The translations under genes and the position numbers were made by a program. A stretch of 64,000 nt of DNA from Eucommia ulmoides (lineage: Eukaryota > Streptophyta > Magnoliopsida > Garryales > Eucommiaceae): the NCBI GenBank assembly GCA_016647705.1, contig CM028338.1:13174240-13238239 (forward strand), written 5' to 3'. Below the pieces are notes generated by a model. The model had not been told where the DNA came from, did not search any database, and saw only the letters and a program-made list of their open reading frames with translations. Positions 1 to 12,600 of this stretch are shown piece by piece (positions within the stretch are counted from its first letter, which is position 1; the number at the start of each line of letters is the position of its first letter).

Positions 1-464
1 TCCGAGCATTGCAATATCCTGCCCCCTAATAAAACATCGTAGCCACTACTTCCATTTTCATCAACTTTAATTTTCCAAATAAAAATAAAAGAAAAAAATA
101 AGTAAAAGAATAAGTAATTAAATTAGTTATCATTACCATAATTGATATTAAAACAAGTCTTATGATCCACTTAGGTCACCTTTCCATAATATTTTTATTT
201 TAAATTAAAATAACAAAATCCATTAAATAACGTATGATTTATAAAAAAAAATCAAATTACATGGATACAAAATTAAATCCTAAATTATTTTTTTTTATAA
301 ATAATTTAAAGTAGGGAAATTTAAATTGGACCCCAAAAGCCCATTATTTATTAGGTTTATCCATACTCTTTTTTCATTTTTTATGAAAACCCCATTTCAT
401 GTAAAATATTATTTTATACGACGAAAATACCCCTAATTAATTTTTTTAGTAATAAATTAACTAC
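1..464. other. AT-rich non-coding DNA
   Basis: Very AT-rich sequence with short homopolymer runs. No open frame with recognisable protein similarity, no LTR ends and no RNA gene are visible on either strand. It is either distal upstream sequence of the SGR6-like gene or plain intergenic DNA. Confidence 0.5.
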
Positions 465-735
465 CACAATAAATATTTAGTAATCACCGTCACCACTACA
501 ACAAATATTTACTACCATAATCGTCACCACTACAGTAAAAATTTACTATCACCAATGCCACTACCATCACCACAACAAACACTCGTATAATCGCCATTAT
601 CACAATAAATATTCCTCATCATCACCACCACCATAATCAATATTAACGGTCATCACTACACAATAACAAATATTCACCATCACCGCCACCATTTCAACAA
701 AAAATTACTATCATAGCTACCGCAAACACAATAAA
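465..735. repeat. Degenerate CAC/ATC-rich minisatellite
   Basis: Roughly 40-50 bp units built from CACCAC, ATCACC and AACAAATATT words recur about six times with much divergence (for example 'caccactacaacaaatatt' near 491 and similar words near 530, 610 and 650). No gene is supported here; frames crossing it are simple-sequence by-products. Confidence 0.5.
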
Positions 736-1592
736 TATTTCGTCACAAAGGAATCCAATTTTGAAACTACCACCACTAGAATAAACATTTATATCACCAC
801 AATAAAAAAAATCATACAAATACAAACCATTCATTGCTACTACGAATCTTCGATCTACTGCTCTAAAAATTATGTTTCCAAATTTTGAATTGGATGGAAA
901 GGAGAGAGAAATTTTTATTGTGATCTCCCGGCAGAGTTGGTATAGGGAGCGGATTAGGTTGGATCTCGACAGGCATGGCAATTTGTTGGCTAAAATTTGC
1001 TGCCGGAGAAGATTGAGGATGAAGATAATACAAGCGAGATCCAGTTGCGATGGAGGCTGCACGAAAGTCGCTACAAAGGACTTCGAGGTCGAGGATTTGA
1101 CAATGAAAGCAATGTTGGGGTTGTCGATATTCGGTTTGAGTTCATCGCAGACAACGGATTGATCGAAGACTAGTTGTAACGCAGCGAAGAAGAACCAAGT
1201 TACTGAAGGTGAAACACGGGGAATGGAGGAATCCATCGGTATAATTAATTGTTGCGAATAAGAATCAAGTTACCGACGGTGAAGTGCCACTTAGATCTGG
1301 TCGTGACAGCCAAATCTGTTCAAGGACGAGGCTAGATCTTGGGAGAGAGAGTGAGAATTCGGTGGTGATATTTTTGGAAGGAGGGTGGCGGGTCCTGTCA
1401 ATAGAGGAGGTGTGGCTAGAGGTTTTAGGTCCAGATGGTGGTGATTCCCACAAAAGTGAGATATTTGATGCCCTAGGGATAGATGAGAGAGTAGAGAGAG
1501 AGAGCATTCACGGTGGGCTTAATAGATGGCGCAACATCTGCATAATCTACTGAATCCACTGTTGCTCAGTTCACTAAGTCAACTTAGGTGTT
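736..1592. other. Unassigned upstream DNA
   Basis: More GC-balanced than its left flank and able to carry short frames on both strands, but none resembles a known protein and none has a convincing start context or partner exon. An imperfect internal duplication occurs near 1188-1230 and 1258-1292, both containing 'caagttac' followed by a GGTGAA word. It may be old transposon leader sequence; I cannot assign a family. Confidence 0.3.
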
Positions 1593-2223
1593 TGTCAAAA
1601 TACATAATTTGACTGGAGCCCATTCTAATTTTACTATTAGAATTGGGGTTGACTTTAATTATACCTTTAAACTAAAGTCGATATTTTTAGTAGTCTTTTT
1701 CAAAACCTTAAGGATCTAAAATTTTCTAGACTACACTAGCGTATGTTGAAAGGAGCCAGAATAATCTAGAGAATGCTGGAACTTGCAGATAGAGCTAAAC
1801 AATTCTAGAAGACACTAGAATTTGCTAGAGTTGTCTTGACATAAGTAGACTTACCTAGAATGTTCTAGAATCTTAAGGTATATTGTAAATACAACTAAAG
1901 TTGTGTAGAGAACTCATGAATATTGTAGATATGTTGTAGGATCATGATAAGTGGCACAATCCTAACCATTAGTGAACTTGGTGCCACCCTATAAATAGGC
2001 CTCTTGGCCATCATTTGTAACCATCATTGGGAAGTTTTCTTTAAGAGCAATACATATATTTTTTCAAACTCTCGTGTTTTAGTTTTGTTCTTGTGTCCTC
2101 TAAAATCTCTAAGTCTCTTTCTAATATCTTTGAAATATTGATTTTAGGTTTAAAGGCAAGCCTAGTACAACAGACCGTGCTAAGTGCCGCCCGATTACTA
2201 GATAAAGTGCTAGGGTGGTGATA
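1593..2223 (+). mobile_element. Solo LTR, Ty3/gypsy
   Basis: A stretch of about 631 bp starting with TGTCAAAATACAT that matches, in opposite orientation, the 634-bp LTR at 15147-15780. Shared blocks include the TATA region 'ataaataggcctcttggcc', the downstream 'tcttgtgtcctctaaa', and a 3' part with 'acaacagaccgtgcta'. No internal domains flank it, so it is a solo LTR. It has the same orientation as the SGR6-like gene and lies about 0.76 kb upstream of its start codon. Many differences from the 15-kb copy suggest an old insertion. Confidence 0.8.
1858..1997 (+). promoter_or_regulatory. LTR promoter: heat-shock-type motif and TATA box
   Basis: Within the solo LTR, 1858-1870 reads GAATGTTCTAGAA, a textbook three-module heat-shock element (GAA-nn-TTC-nn-GAA). 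Further TTCTAGAA-type words lie at about 1803-1810. A TATA box (TATAAATA) is at 1990-1997. The arrangement, heat-shock elements upstream of an LTR TATA box, resembles the heat-activated copia element ONSEN. Heat activity here is inference from motif only. Confidence 0.45.
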
Positions 2224-2320
2224 AAGTGCTTTAAAAAAGTCCACGATTTTCATGTTTGCAAGTAAAATTAACGTAATGAGTGGAATTCCGGATTCATCTT
2301 ATATTAACACAAAAGTGATC

Positions 2321-2856
2321 GGCCCCGTTTGGTAACCGTTTCCATTTCAGAAATTCCCATCTCATTCTCAGAATTTTGGAATTTCTGTTTGGGAATAGCA
2401 TTTGGTAATTTTTGTTCTCGTTCCCATTTGAGAATCGTGCCTACTTTTTTCTTAAGAAATGAAAAACAAAAAAAAGTTATTTTTCATTATTCCCATCCTA
2501 TTCCCAAAAATCACTGTCATTGTTCATCCGCCGTCTGCCATCTCCAGTAACCATCGCCGGTCACCTCCGGTATCGCTGGCCGACCACCGTCTGGCAACTT
2601 CCGGCGCTGTCTGCAGTTGGCGGCTGGCCACTGTCAGCCACCGCCGATCACCGTTCGGCCAAAACAAAAAATAAATGTTCTCAAAATATTTTTTTTTTAA
2701 TTTTAGGATAAAATCGTTACCAAATGCGATTTTATTGTCAAAAAAAAAAAAAAAATTATTGTTACCAAATACGATTTTACTCTTAAGAAGGGAACAATAT
2801 TCTCATTTTATCCCATTTCCATTACATTGTTGGGATGAGAACTGCCAAACGCCACC
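2321..2856. mobile_element. MITE, GTTTGG-terminus family
   Basis: A 536-bp non-coding element with imperfect inverted ends: left GGCCCCGTTTGGTAACCG, right (reverse complement) GGTGGCGTTTGGCAG. Sub-terminal 'ttcccat..cattctc' words recur inverted at the right end, and the 'ccaaatgcgattttattg' type motif near 2717 and 2765 is shared with other copies in the window. No target duplication is convincing. It ends about 130 bp before the SGR6-like start codon, so it probably forms part of that gene's promoter. Superfamily not certain. Confidence 0.65.
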
Positions 2857-2983
2857 GAATTTTCTGGTAGATCCTCCAGACAACTTCGCAGCTTAGCAGT
2901 GTCTGCCTGTCACACTGCCTATCTTTCGCTTATTTCCTGTACTCTTCTTCCTCGCGGATCGCTTCTCTCCTTCGTTCCAATTC
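2857..2983 (+). promoter_or_regulatory. Proximal promoter and 5' UTR of the SGR6-like gene
   Basis: Pyrimidine-rich sequence (CTTCTTCC, CTTCTCTCC) typical of plant Y-patches and 5' UTRs, lying between the MITE and the ATG at 2984. No TATA box is evident in these 127 bases, so the core promoter is either TATA-less or inside the adjacent MITE. Confidence 0.45.
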
Positions 2984-3691
2984 ATGGCGTCTTCGAGTTC
3001 CGGCAACTCTGTTCCCGCCCCAGGTACTTCCCCTTATCCAATCCACCCTACAAACGAGGGTATGCATAAAGATATTTGAACTTTTCCCTCTAAATTAATC
3101 TCAATTTGTTCAATTTTTCAGATGCTGTTCAGGTTTTGGTTTCTCTGCTGGCAGATGACTCCCCCATTGTCAGACAAGCTTCCATGGCTTCCCTGAAGAA
3201 CATCGCTCCCCTGTATCACCCGCAATCTTTCTCTCTGAACGATTGACAGTTCATGTAATGTGATGTTCATAATCATATATTGAACCAATTGACCTCATGA
3301 AATTGCAATTGCAGAAACCCTCTTTTGGTTCTCGACTGTTGCTCCACTGTCTCGCGAGGAGGACGTCGGGTAATACTCTATTGTCTCTCATACTTTATTC
3401 TTACGATTAGCTCTCTCTCTTCTTCTCTCTTTACATATAAATACGTATGTGTGTGCGCGCCCGCGCGCGTGTTTTGTATACGTCTAGAAATAAATTTGCG
3501 AATGCATGCACAAGTAGGAAAAATGTGAATCTTTTGGAATTGAATTTGTTGTATTTCAGCGATTTGGGAACATGGCTGGTTTATTTCAAGTCATGTCAGT
3601 CGCAATTCGTTCTTTGGATGAAAGAGATGTTGACCCCCCTTACATGCTGAAGCTTGCTAAGATTGCCACTACTGAGGTGATCTCATCCAAG
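2984..3691 (+). CDS. SGR6: SGR6-like exons 1-4
   Basis: Exon 1 (2984-3023) ends in phase 1. Exon 2 (3122-3212) holds the first HEAT unit ([19 protein letters not shown]) and ends in phase 2 at a GTATCA donor; reading through instead meets TGA within about 12 codons. Exon 3 (3315-3369) and exon 4 (3560-3691) carry the conserved [22 protein letters not shown] and [15 protein letters not shown] blocks. Introns 1-3 are short (98, 102, 190 bp) and repeat-free. Confidence 0.9.
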
Positions 3692-6600
3692 GTACAGTTC
3701 TTTCTAACTTTCTTATTCACTCTCATATTTCTAAGTTTCTGAGTCTTTTAATTTGTTTGCTTCAATTGTTTCTCTTCCAACTTCATTTCTATCGTTCAGG
3801 TTATAGCAAACATCAAAGCTACAAGCAAATCTAGATTTGTAATCCAGATTGGGTGTCAAGATCAATGATTGATCTTTATTTGATAGAGTCTCAACTTGGT
3901 GTGTGAGAATAAATTTTTGGCTTTTCACAAAAAAGGTTGAACATGCATCCTCTTCATTTTAGTTTATTCTGAGCTGGTCTGGTTGATTAAATATGGAAGT
4001 CCTTCTCAATGCTAACCTAGAGTTTGGAACTTCTTGATATGTCAAATGGGGAAGAAAACACAGTTGCCCATGTACTCTGAAAGGCGGAATACTGTGGAGG
4101 CCGCTGTCCAAGTACATATACATTGAATTGGAAATGTACTGATAATACGAGAAATTCTTTGCTTCAGGATATTGAATATTAATGAAGCTATTAATATTAC
4201 ATGATTATAGCAAAACTAATCTTCGAAGATTGGAATGGCATTAAATATGAGAATTCTGAAGTTGTCAATGCAATTGTCTTATACATTATTTTTTAATTTA
4301 AACATGATTTTTTTTCCATATTTAAACTATGAAAGTGAAAAGTGTTGATTGGATAAATTTGGTGTCTAGAACCATGATGTACCATTTTTTACTCACAACA
4401 AATATTCTAATTTTCAGTTTGCTAGGGTGATATTGTTTATGGGTAACATCATCGAACACTAAAACCACAATTGAACAAATGGGATCCCGATCATGTTTTG
4501 ATTCAGTTTGACATGCATCACGGTTATTTGTGAATTTGGTTGGGTGATAATATACCTATAAGGAAGGTAACGTTTTTCAGTTTTTCAAGTGGCGAACCTC
4601 TTTAGAGCTAGGTTTTGAGCCTCCAATGGATCAAATATGAGTCTGCCTTCCACATTTCACCTCAACTTTTTTCACTCCGTCATATTTGCAAGAGATCTTG
4701 ATGCCAACTGGAAAAGTATTGTCAGTGGACACACCCAGGCTGAAATTCTGGCCTAGTGTGGCTAGAGTCTTCTGTGTCTGCCTTGCTCACAATCCAAGAT
4801 TCAGATTTTGGTTAGATATGACGAAGAAGGTAGTAGAGTAAAATAAAATCATCTTCCAAAAGGATATATAGTACTGTACCTCTTGCTGCAAACATTACAC
4901 TGCTGTTGCTTCATTTTCTGAGATTTTTGCTTAAGGGAAAAAAAGTGCACAGGCAAGCCTTGTCCTAGCGAATCTGCCCCTCCTAAAGATAGCTCAGTCA
5001 ATTTATATGCCCCCAAATCCAAGCCATGTGTACCCCTTTCCATATTTCCTCTATTGCCCATTTCCTTGACTTCCCTTCTTTTATGTCAATTCTCTAGTTG
5101 ATAGACTAATCTCACTCTTTTGGTGTTCAATTATTCCGGTTCAAATCGCGATGACAACATGTCCTTATGTACATAGACTAATTTTTTATTGTCTCGCTTG
5201 CCCAAGATGCCATTTAAAATATTTCTAAGAAAGTCCATGTTCATAAAACCCTTTCCAAATTGACAAGATGAAAGTTTTTGATCGAATTGAATGAAACTTC
5301 ATTCTTCCAATTCTTCACTCATTTGGCTTCCCGCCGCATTCACTCCTCTTTCTTTCACCTATTCATTTTCTATTAAATTTGATGATTTTGTTCATGGTTT
5401 TCCAAAAGTTCCCTGGGGTTGAGCATGAGATCCTCTTTCTACTTCCTTTTTCATTCTAGCTGAAAAAGCTAGTAGCGGATGCCATTTTGTTCAATTTGAT
5501 GTGCTGTTATAAAAAACTTTGGGTTGTTAGCAAGCAAACACTATTTTACTTTTCCATACCTGTATCTCCATCAAGCACAAACAATTGTTTGAGGGATGAG
5601 TGTCCGTATCCAACACATATCCGACAAGACACTTCCCCCACATATATCACTGGCACTTTACCGACATGTCCCCGACACTTGTTGAACGTGTCGAATCAGT
5701 TTTTGAACTTATTGTAATCTCGATAAGCATAGGATTTGCCTTTCTTGCATGTCGGACACTTTCCGAGATTTATACATTTTGCCCTTCAAATCGTGGTTTT
5801 GTCATTTGAAAAATATAACTTGGAAACCAAAAATTATAAAACTAGTGATTTTAAGGAATATCATGGAACTTTTGTGGATAGATGTTGGATGATTAATGTT
5901 AATTGTTCATTCAGTTGGTGATGGTGTTGAAAAAAGTATGGTTGAATGATTGAGTTAATGGTCTTGCTATTAATTTTTTGCCATAAGAGATAACGGAGTG
6001 AAAATTTTAATTGTACAAGGTGCTTGTCATACTTAAATGATTTAAGTTAATATATAAAAACAATGGTATTTATTTATTGTCATGTATTTTCCATATCGGT
6101 GTCGGGATTTATGAATTTTTCGTGTCTACGTAATCGTATGGTGTCATAATTGTGTCACATATTGGTGCTTCATAGCCATATGTTGATGACTAAGTAGCAC
6201 GAACACGAATATGGGAAGCCGTAACAGCAGGACACGAACATAAAGACAAGCCAAATTCTAAAAATATAGGATTCGGATACGGTTAGAATACTACAATTTT
6301 TTAATATATATATATATGTATGTGTATATATGGTCCTACACTTCAAACAACTGAAACTAGAGTAATAAAGGATAGAATCTAAACTTCAAGTTGCTCAAGA
6401 TAAAAACTTAATTGTCATTAATAGATCATAAACTAAACATAAAAATGGTCTACTCTCTCCATTCATTGCTCACTTGATTCAACCTACTAGCATCGAGGGC
6501 CACTAATTGAAGAAAAAGTCAAGAGAGGGGAAATTGGTAGCTGGATACGTGAAAAGCAGTTAGGTTTCTTGAAGATAGATGAGAATAGAATGCTATAGGC

Positions 6601-9600
6601 TCATCATAATTGGGCTTGAATAGAAGTTAGGGCTTCTGAAGAGGTTTTGTTGGCGACTATCGATGTAGGATTGGGGTCGTGAAAGGTCAATGTGCCGATT
6701 CAGGTGGGGAGACAACCTATTTCTGTGCAAGACTGGGCTATCGGTAAGCTGCTGGAAGGAGGGTTAGGGCATGGGCAATCAGGGAAGACGATGTGTGATG
6801 ATGATGATGCATGGGAAAGGTCATTGGGGGGCAGAGGAGGTAAAATACAACTGACGGATTTCAAAATAGGATAAGGATTTTTGGGTCAGGCTGGTGTTTT
6901 TGATTGGGATTTGAATCGTGTCCCGTCTTTTGGGTCACAGAGTGGTAGGTTTGGGGGGGCCCCATTTGGTTAGTTATGCCTAGCCTAGATTTGATCAAGT
7001 TGGCTTATGTAGAAGTTGGACGGAAGGGATACTTATTCCTTTTTGATAACTTAAATGGCCTTAATATACTGTTGCTTGGTAAAGTAAAAACCATATTCAA
7101 AATTAAATCCAATTTTTTCACCCGTGTTCCTCATCAATGTGTCCCTGCTGTGAGAAACTCAGAGTTTTTAGTGTAGGTCTTATCCAACGGATATTAAATG
7201 CAATAAGTGCATTATGAATCACATTCGTGGACAATTATGATTCTTATTTTAGTTTATGGTTTTGAAGGCTTGATCTTCTTATATAACTTTGACACATGGA
7301 TCTGTTTTTTATTTGCTGCTTAGCGTCTTCTCTAATTTTAAATAGTGATGCTAGTGAATATCCTTTTCAACTATCAGGCTGAACTACTGTTGTAATTATG
7401 TTATTTTCTTGTCGTGAGATATTCTTGCATGATGAAGTTATGTATTTTATTAGTTCATCGGAATTTGTTGCAGGAATTCAATGCTGATTGGCAAAGGGCA
7501 GCAGTAGGTGTACTAGTTGCGATAGGCTCACATTTGCCTGACTTAGTAAGTTGCTTTGAACTGTTGGCTTATTGAAATGTATGTTCTTTTGATTAAGTAC
7601 GTGCAAAGTATCTTTTCTTCATTTTCCTTCATTTTCTTTGTGAATATACCTGTACATCGGATTAAATAAGAATGAATGTTCTATGCAACTTCAACTCAAA
7701 CCCAAGTGGAGCAAGAAAATAGACCATAACTAAAGAGGTAGTCATCTGGATAAATTGATGGTATGAAAGTTTTCAGCATAATTTCATCGAATTCCCTGAG
7801 GGAGTGAATTTATTTATTTCTGAGGGAGAGCTACAGGGTTGAAATTCTTGTTAGAATATTTTTGTCTTTGTTACCAAATGTTAGAATATTTAATTGAATG
7901 GAAGGGGGTTTGGGGGTAAGAAGGTTGAAGGATATAAATGAGGTGTTATATGGTAATTGGGTGTAGTGATTTGCAGTGGAAGGGGGAGCTCTTTGGAGGA
8001 AGTTGGTTCGAGCTGGGAGCTCTTTGGAGGAAGTTGGTTCGAGCTAAGTGTAGTTCTCATAGTTTGCGATTGGAGTTGGTTTAATAGATTACTTATGGTA
8101 TGGGTGTTTGGAGAGCCTTTTGGACATTGAAAGAGACAAAGGGGAGTCAACATCCAGTTCGAAATAGGGGCTGGCGTTAGGGTGAAGTTGAGAATGATTC
8201 TTGTTGCGACAACGGTCTTCTAAGGTTGAGGTTTCTAAACACATTTATCTTGCCTTCTAATAAGGAAACCTTGTTGAGTGATTATATATATCTTTTGGAG
8301 CATCCAATTTGAAGCAATATGGCAATAGTTGGAGTAGCTCTTTTGTGTGATATGCTAGGTTGGGAAGCCTCATAAAGGTGATGATTAATCTAACACTTTC
8401 CCTCACGTGTAATCATGACTTGCATGTGGAGTGGTTGGCATTTTAAACTAAGCCACCTGTATGATCATTGATCTCTAGTATTTTCCTAGAAACAGAAGCG
8501 ACTGACATTTACTTATGGTTGAGTTTATTCCTTGAATACCTTGATTTTAGAAATATTTTTATGGGGCATTTGATAATTTTCGATATTGAAATTTAATAAT
8601 GTTTGATATGCAGCAGGACCATTGACCAATTTGCCAGTAAGTGTAGTATTTGTCCTTTGGAGGAGTCGATTATTCATTGGTGTTTGATGTGGCAAAATTT
8701 TCTAACTCTCTTTTCAGGATGATGATTGGTCTTTTTCCCCTTCTTTAGGAAAGTTTTTTTTTTCCCCTTCATTGCATACAGGGGATTACATCCCTAAATA
8801 ATGTTTGAAACATTTCTTGCATCTTTTTATTCTTCCCATCAAGTTGTCAATGACGCTCAAAGAACACACACGCATCCCATCCCTCAATCTGTCCTTTGGT
8901 ATTTATATCTCTTTCTATGGTTCTGTAATATTTCTTTTGGCAGATGATGGATGAGGTTTTCCTTCATCTGTCAGGACCAAATTCAGCTCTCCCTGCAATG
9001 GTCCAGATACTAGCAGACTTTGCTTCTTCTGATGGTTAGTCATCAAAACATTCAATTTATGTCGGATGGATCATTTTTATGATCTTTATTTGCCTGCTCA
9101 ATCTGAGATGCCTATTTTGCTGTAAAATTTATTGAAGCTTTGCAGTTCACTCCACGGTTGAAAGCTGTACTTAAACGTGTTCTACCCATTCTCGGAAATG
9201 TTAGAGATGTCCACCGGCCAATTTTTGCGAATGGTACGACCAACTCTTTTTGCCTTGCTTTTTTAAACATGCAGCATGCGGTGTTATCATATTAAAAAGT
9301 GTCTTTTCATTAGTTACAATGATGTAGGGCTGTCAATAGGTCTTTGATGCCAATTTTTGGGTCATCTTGACTTGAATGGCCTTGGTCTTTGATGCCAATT
9401 TTTGGGTCATCTTGACTTGAATGGCCTTAATGGCTTAATTGACCAGCAATGAGCAAGGTTTCTCATGCCTAGATGCTTACATTAGATTTGACTAGTATCG
9501 TATATTAGTAATACACAATTTTTTAGGCATTATAAGCATGTTTGGAAAGTTTTTTATTCCACAGATGATGAACTTGAAACCATTGTATTTTAAGGAATGA

Positions 9601-12600
9601 ATGAACTCAAAATTTAGAGAGAATTACCGGGCAACATTTTTAGTTTGGTGGTTGAGTCATGGTGAGAAAATGGTCGCAGAGAAGTGGTGGGGGGAGGGAG
9701 AGGTAGGGAGCCAAAAAAAGGAAAAATTCTGTTAAAGAAACTATGGAAGTCGCTAAACCTTACTGTGAATTAAGTTTCAATTTTTGTTTTTTATTTTCCA
9801 GCATTCAAGTGTTGGTGCCAGGCTTGTTTGCAATATGGTGTGGATTTCCCATTGGTTCCACTTGTTGATGGTGACGTTATGTGAGAACAATTATTTGTGT
9901 CTTGTTAGTTTTAAACTGTTGTCTTTTTCCCCCCCCCGGCAGCACCGCTGTCTGAAATAAATTGTTCATTTTAGTGCAGCTCTTTTTTGAATTCTGCCTT
10001 TCAGCTCTTACTGAGAAATTGGTCAACATCAAGGGATCTCAAGGTCTGCAATCTAATTTTTATTACACTTCTTCCTCATGCATTCTATTTCTTGTGGCTC
10101 CAAAAGTATCATTTTATCTGCTGCTTCTCCCTCGCGTTTTTATTTTAACAAATACACATGGACTTTATTACCAATCAATAAAAGAATTGAGGGACTAGGT
10201 CTTAACCCCTTTGCAATCTACAACAACCAAGTTGATAAGATCCTTTAATAATTTCTCAAGAGAAGAGGGAAGATCATTGTAAAAGTAGTAATATCCTTCA
10301 ATAATGGAGGAACACGGTGCCCGAGGGGACGTGTCGATCACGCTCCCCCATCTGCCCCCACGTATGGGAGAGTTGCCAACCAGTTAGGTTGACTAGACCT
10401 CAGACATAGGCTAATGGTGAAAAACATTTTTGGTTATGTTATTAACAAAATTTAATGATATACTTAAATTACATAGTTTTAATCCAACGACTGTGTGACT
10501 TAACACACTCTTTCCTTTTACCGAGTTGACCGTTGTTTTCTCCATTCATCCATTTCACCAAGTATTCACTGTAATTTGGCACACCCCTTCGTTGTATCAA
10601 GCGGTTAGCTAAGATAGCAGTCGATTACTATTTTCGTTAAATTAAATTATTAGCAATAAAATTTTCGTAGGCAAAAAAAAATGTATTTAATTAATTAAAC
10701 TAATACTAATATATTCTAAATTAACTACACTAATATGCTAATATGTTTTAGGGTGATACATTTTGAATTCAACATGTAATTTGGCACACCCCTTCGTTGT
10801 ATCAAGCGGTTAGCTAAGATAGAGTCGACTTCTTTGTCAAATGAGGTTACTACTGTAGTGGGTGTTCTTTTCAATTCTCCTCCACTTAGGTTTTCCATGT
10901 CTCCATGATTAAGACTTTAACATGCTTACATAAAAGACTTGGTAGATTTAAGCTTTGGAGGCAATTGTAGTTTGTAAGATACGTTAGCCACTCTCGCTTG
11001 AGAACCAGAAATGGCCCTTCGTACTTCCGCACCAACCCCTTGTGAACTTCCGCAAGCTTTTGAATAGTTGGGGCAACAACTTGAGAAGGACCAAATCCCC
11101 CTCCTGAAACTCAACCAACCTCCTCTTTTTGTCAGCCCACTTCTTCATTTGTTTGGTTGCCTTATTCAAGTAGGCTTGGGCCAACTCGGCTTGCTCATGC
11201 TATGTCTTTGCAAATTTGAAGGTGCAAGGCTCTTCCTTCATAGCTCGTTGCCAGGGCATGAGGGGTCATGGGCTGCTGCCCCATGACGATCTCGAAGGGA
11301 CTTTTGCTAGTGGACTCGCTCCGCTGCAAGGTATAAGAGAATTGGGCCACATCCAACAACTTAGCTCAATTACGCTGATTGGCACTAACGAAGTGTCTAA
11401 GATAAAGCTCCAGCAATACGTTGGCACACTTCGTTTGACCATTACTTTGCGGATGAAAGCTCGTAGAAAAGTTCAAGTTTGAGCCCAACAACTTGAACAA
11501 CTCCATCCAAAACTTCCCAGTAAATCGTGGATCTCAGTTGCTCACGATGTTGGACAGGATTCCCCAATGCTTCACAACATGCTTGAGAAACAATCGCGTA
11601 GTCTCATTGGCAATACAATCCGCAAGGGCAGGTATGAACTATGAAGGTTGCATTCTTGCTGAAGCGGTCAACGACTACGATTATGCTGCCAAAGCCTTCC
11701 GATTTTGGCAGGTAATTGATGAAATCCATCGAGACGCTTTCCCATGGTCTCTCTGGGATAGGCAAAGGTTCCAACAACCCGCCTGGTACATGCTGCTCTG
11801 TCTTGTCTTGTTGGCAAATAAGACAAGTTCTCACATAGGCTTCAACATCATCCCGAATTTGAGGCCAATAGTAAATAGACTTGATCAAGGCGAGCGTGCA
11901 TCTAATACCTGGGTGACCAGCCCATAATGAATCATGGCACTCCTTGATTAGCTCCTTTCTTAATTTTCCCCACTTTGGCACATAAATGCGATTTTCCTTG
12001 GCCTAGAGTAGTTCGTCACTCAGCTAAAATCGTGTTGTCTTTCCTTCCTTGATGAGGGTGGGGAGGTTTTGCGCGAGGGCATCATGCTCCAACCTTTCTT
12101 TGATCCTTTCCAACAAAGGTTTGCTTGGTCTACTCAAGGCTGCTAGTTCCATCTTCCGACTACGTGCATCAGCTACCACATTTGCCTTGCCAGGCTTGTA
12201 CTCCAACTTGTAGTCAAATTCTGCCAAGAAATCTTGCCATCGAGCTTAGTTGGGGTGATACAAACCAAACCCATACTTGGTACGAACCAATGGTTACAAA
12301 CTCATTAGGTAGAACTCACCCTTGAAAACCGGTTTGCAAGTGGAGGGTACCGAGGAGCTTATAACCCACCAACCAATGCCATACTTAGTCGATGTGGGAT
12401 CCTGATATTCCCCCACGCTTCCACAGCTGACGTCCTCGTCGGCCTCTTTGCCCCTCCTTCTTCTTTACCCTAGCGCATTGGTCAGCCTGCCGCGTAGGCG
12501 ACAACGTGCTTTCGGGACCATGCTCTGATGCCAATTGATACGAACCAAGCCCATATTTGGTACGAACCAATGGTTACAAATCCACTAGGTAGAACTCACT

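Noticed and set aside
694-1236. 180-codon open frame on the minus strand upstream of the gene
   Set aside because: No recognisable domain; the opposite strand is also open over part of it and the 3' half overlaps a simple-sequence minisatellite. No splice or promoter support.
3213-3260. Exon 2 reading through into intron 2
   Set aside because: The extension ends at TGA after about a dozen codons, while the GTATCA donor at 3213 keeps frame and the family sequence.
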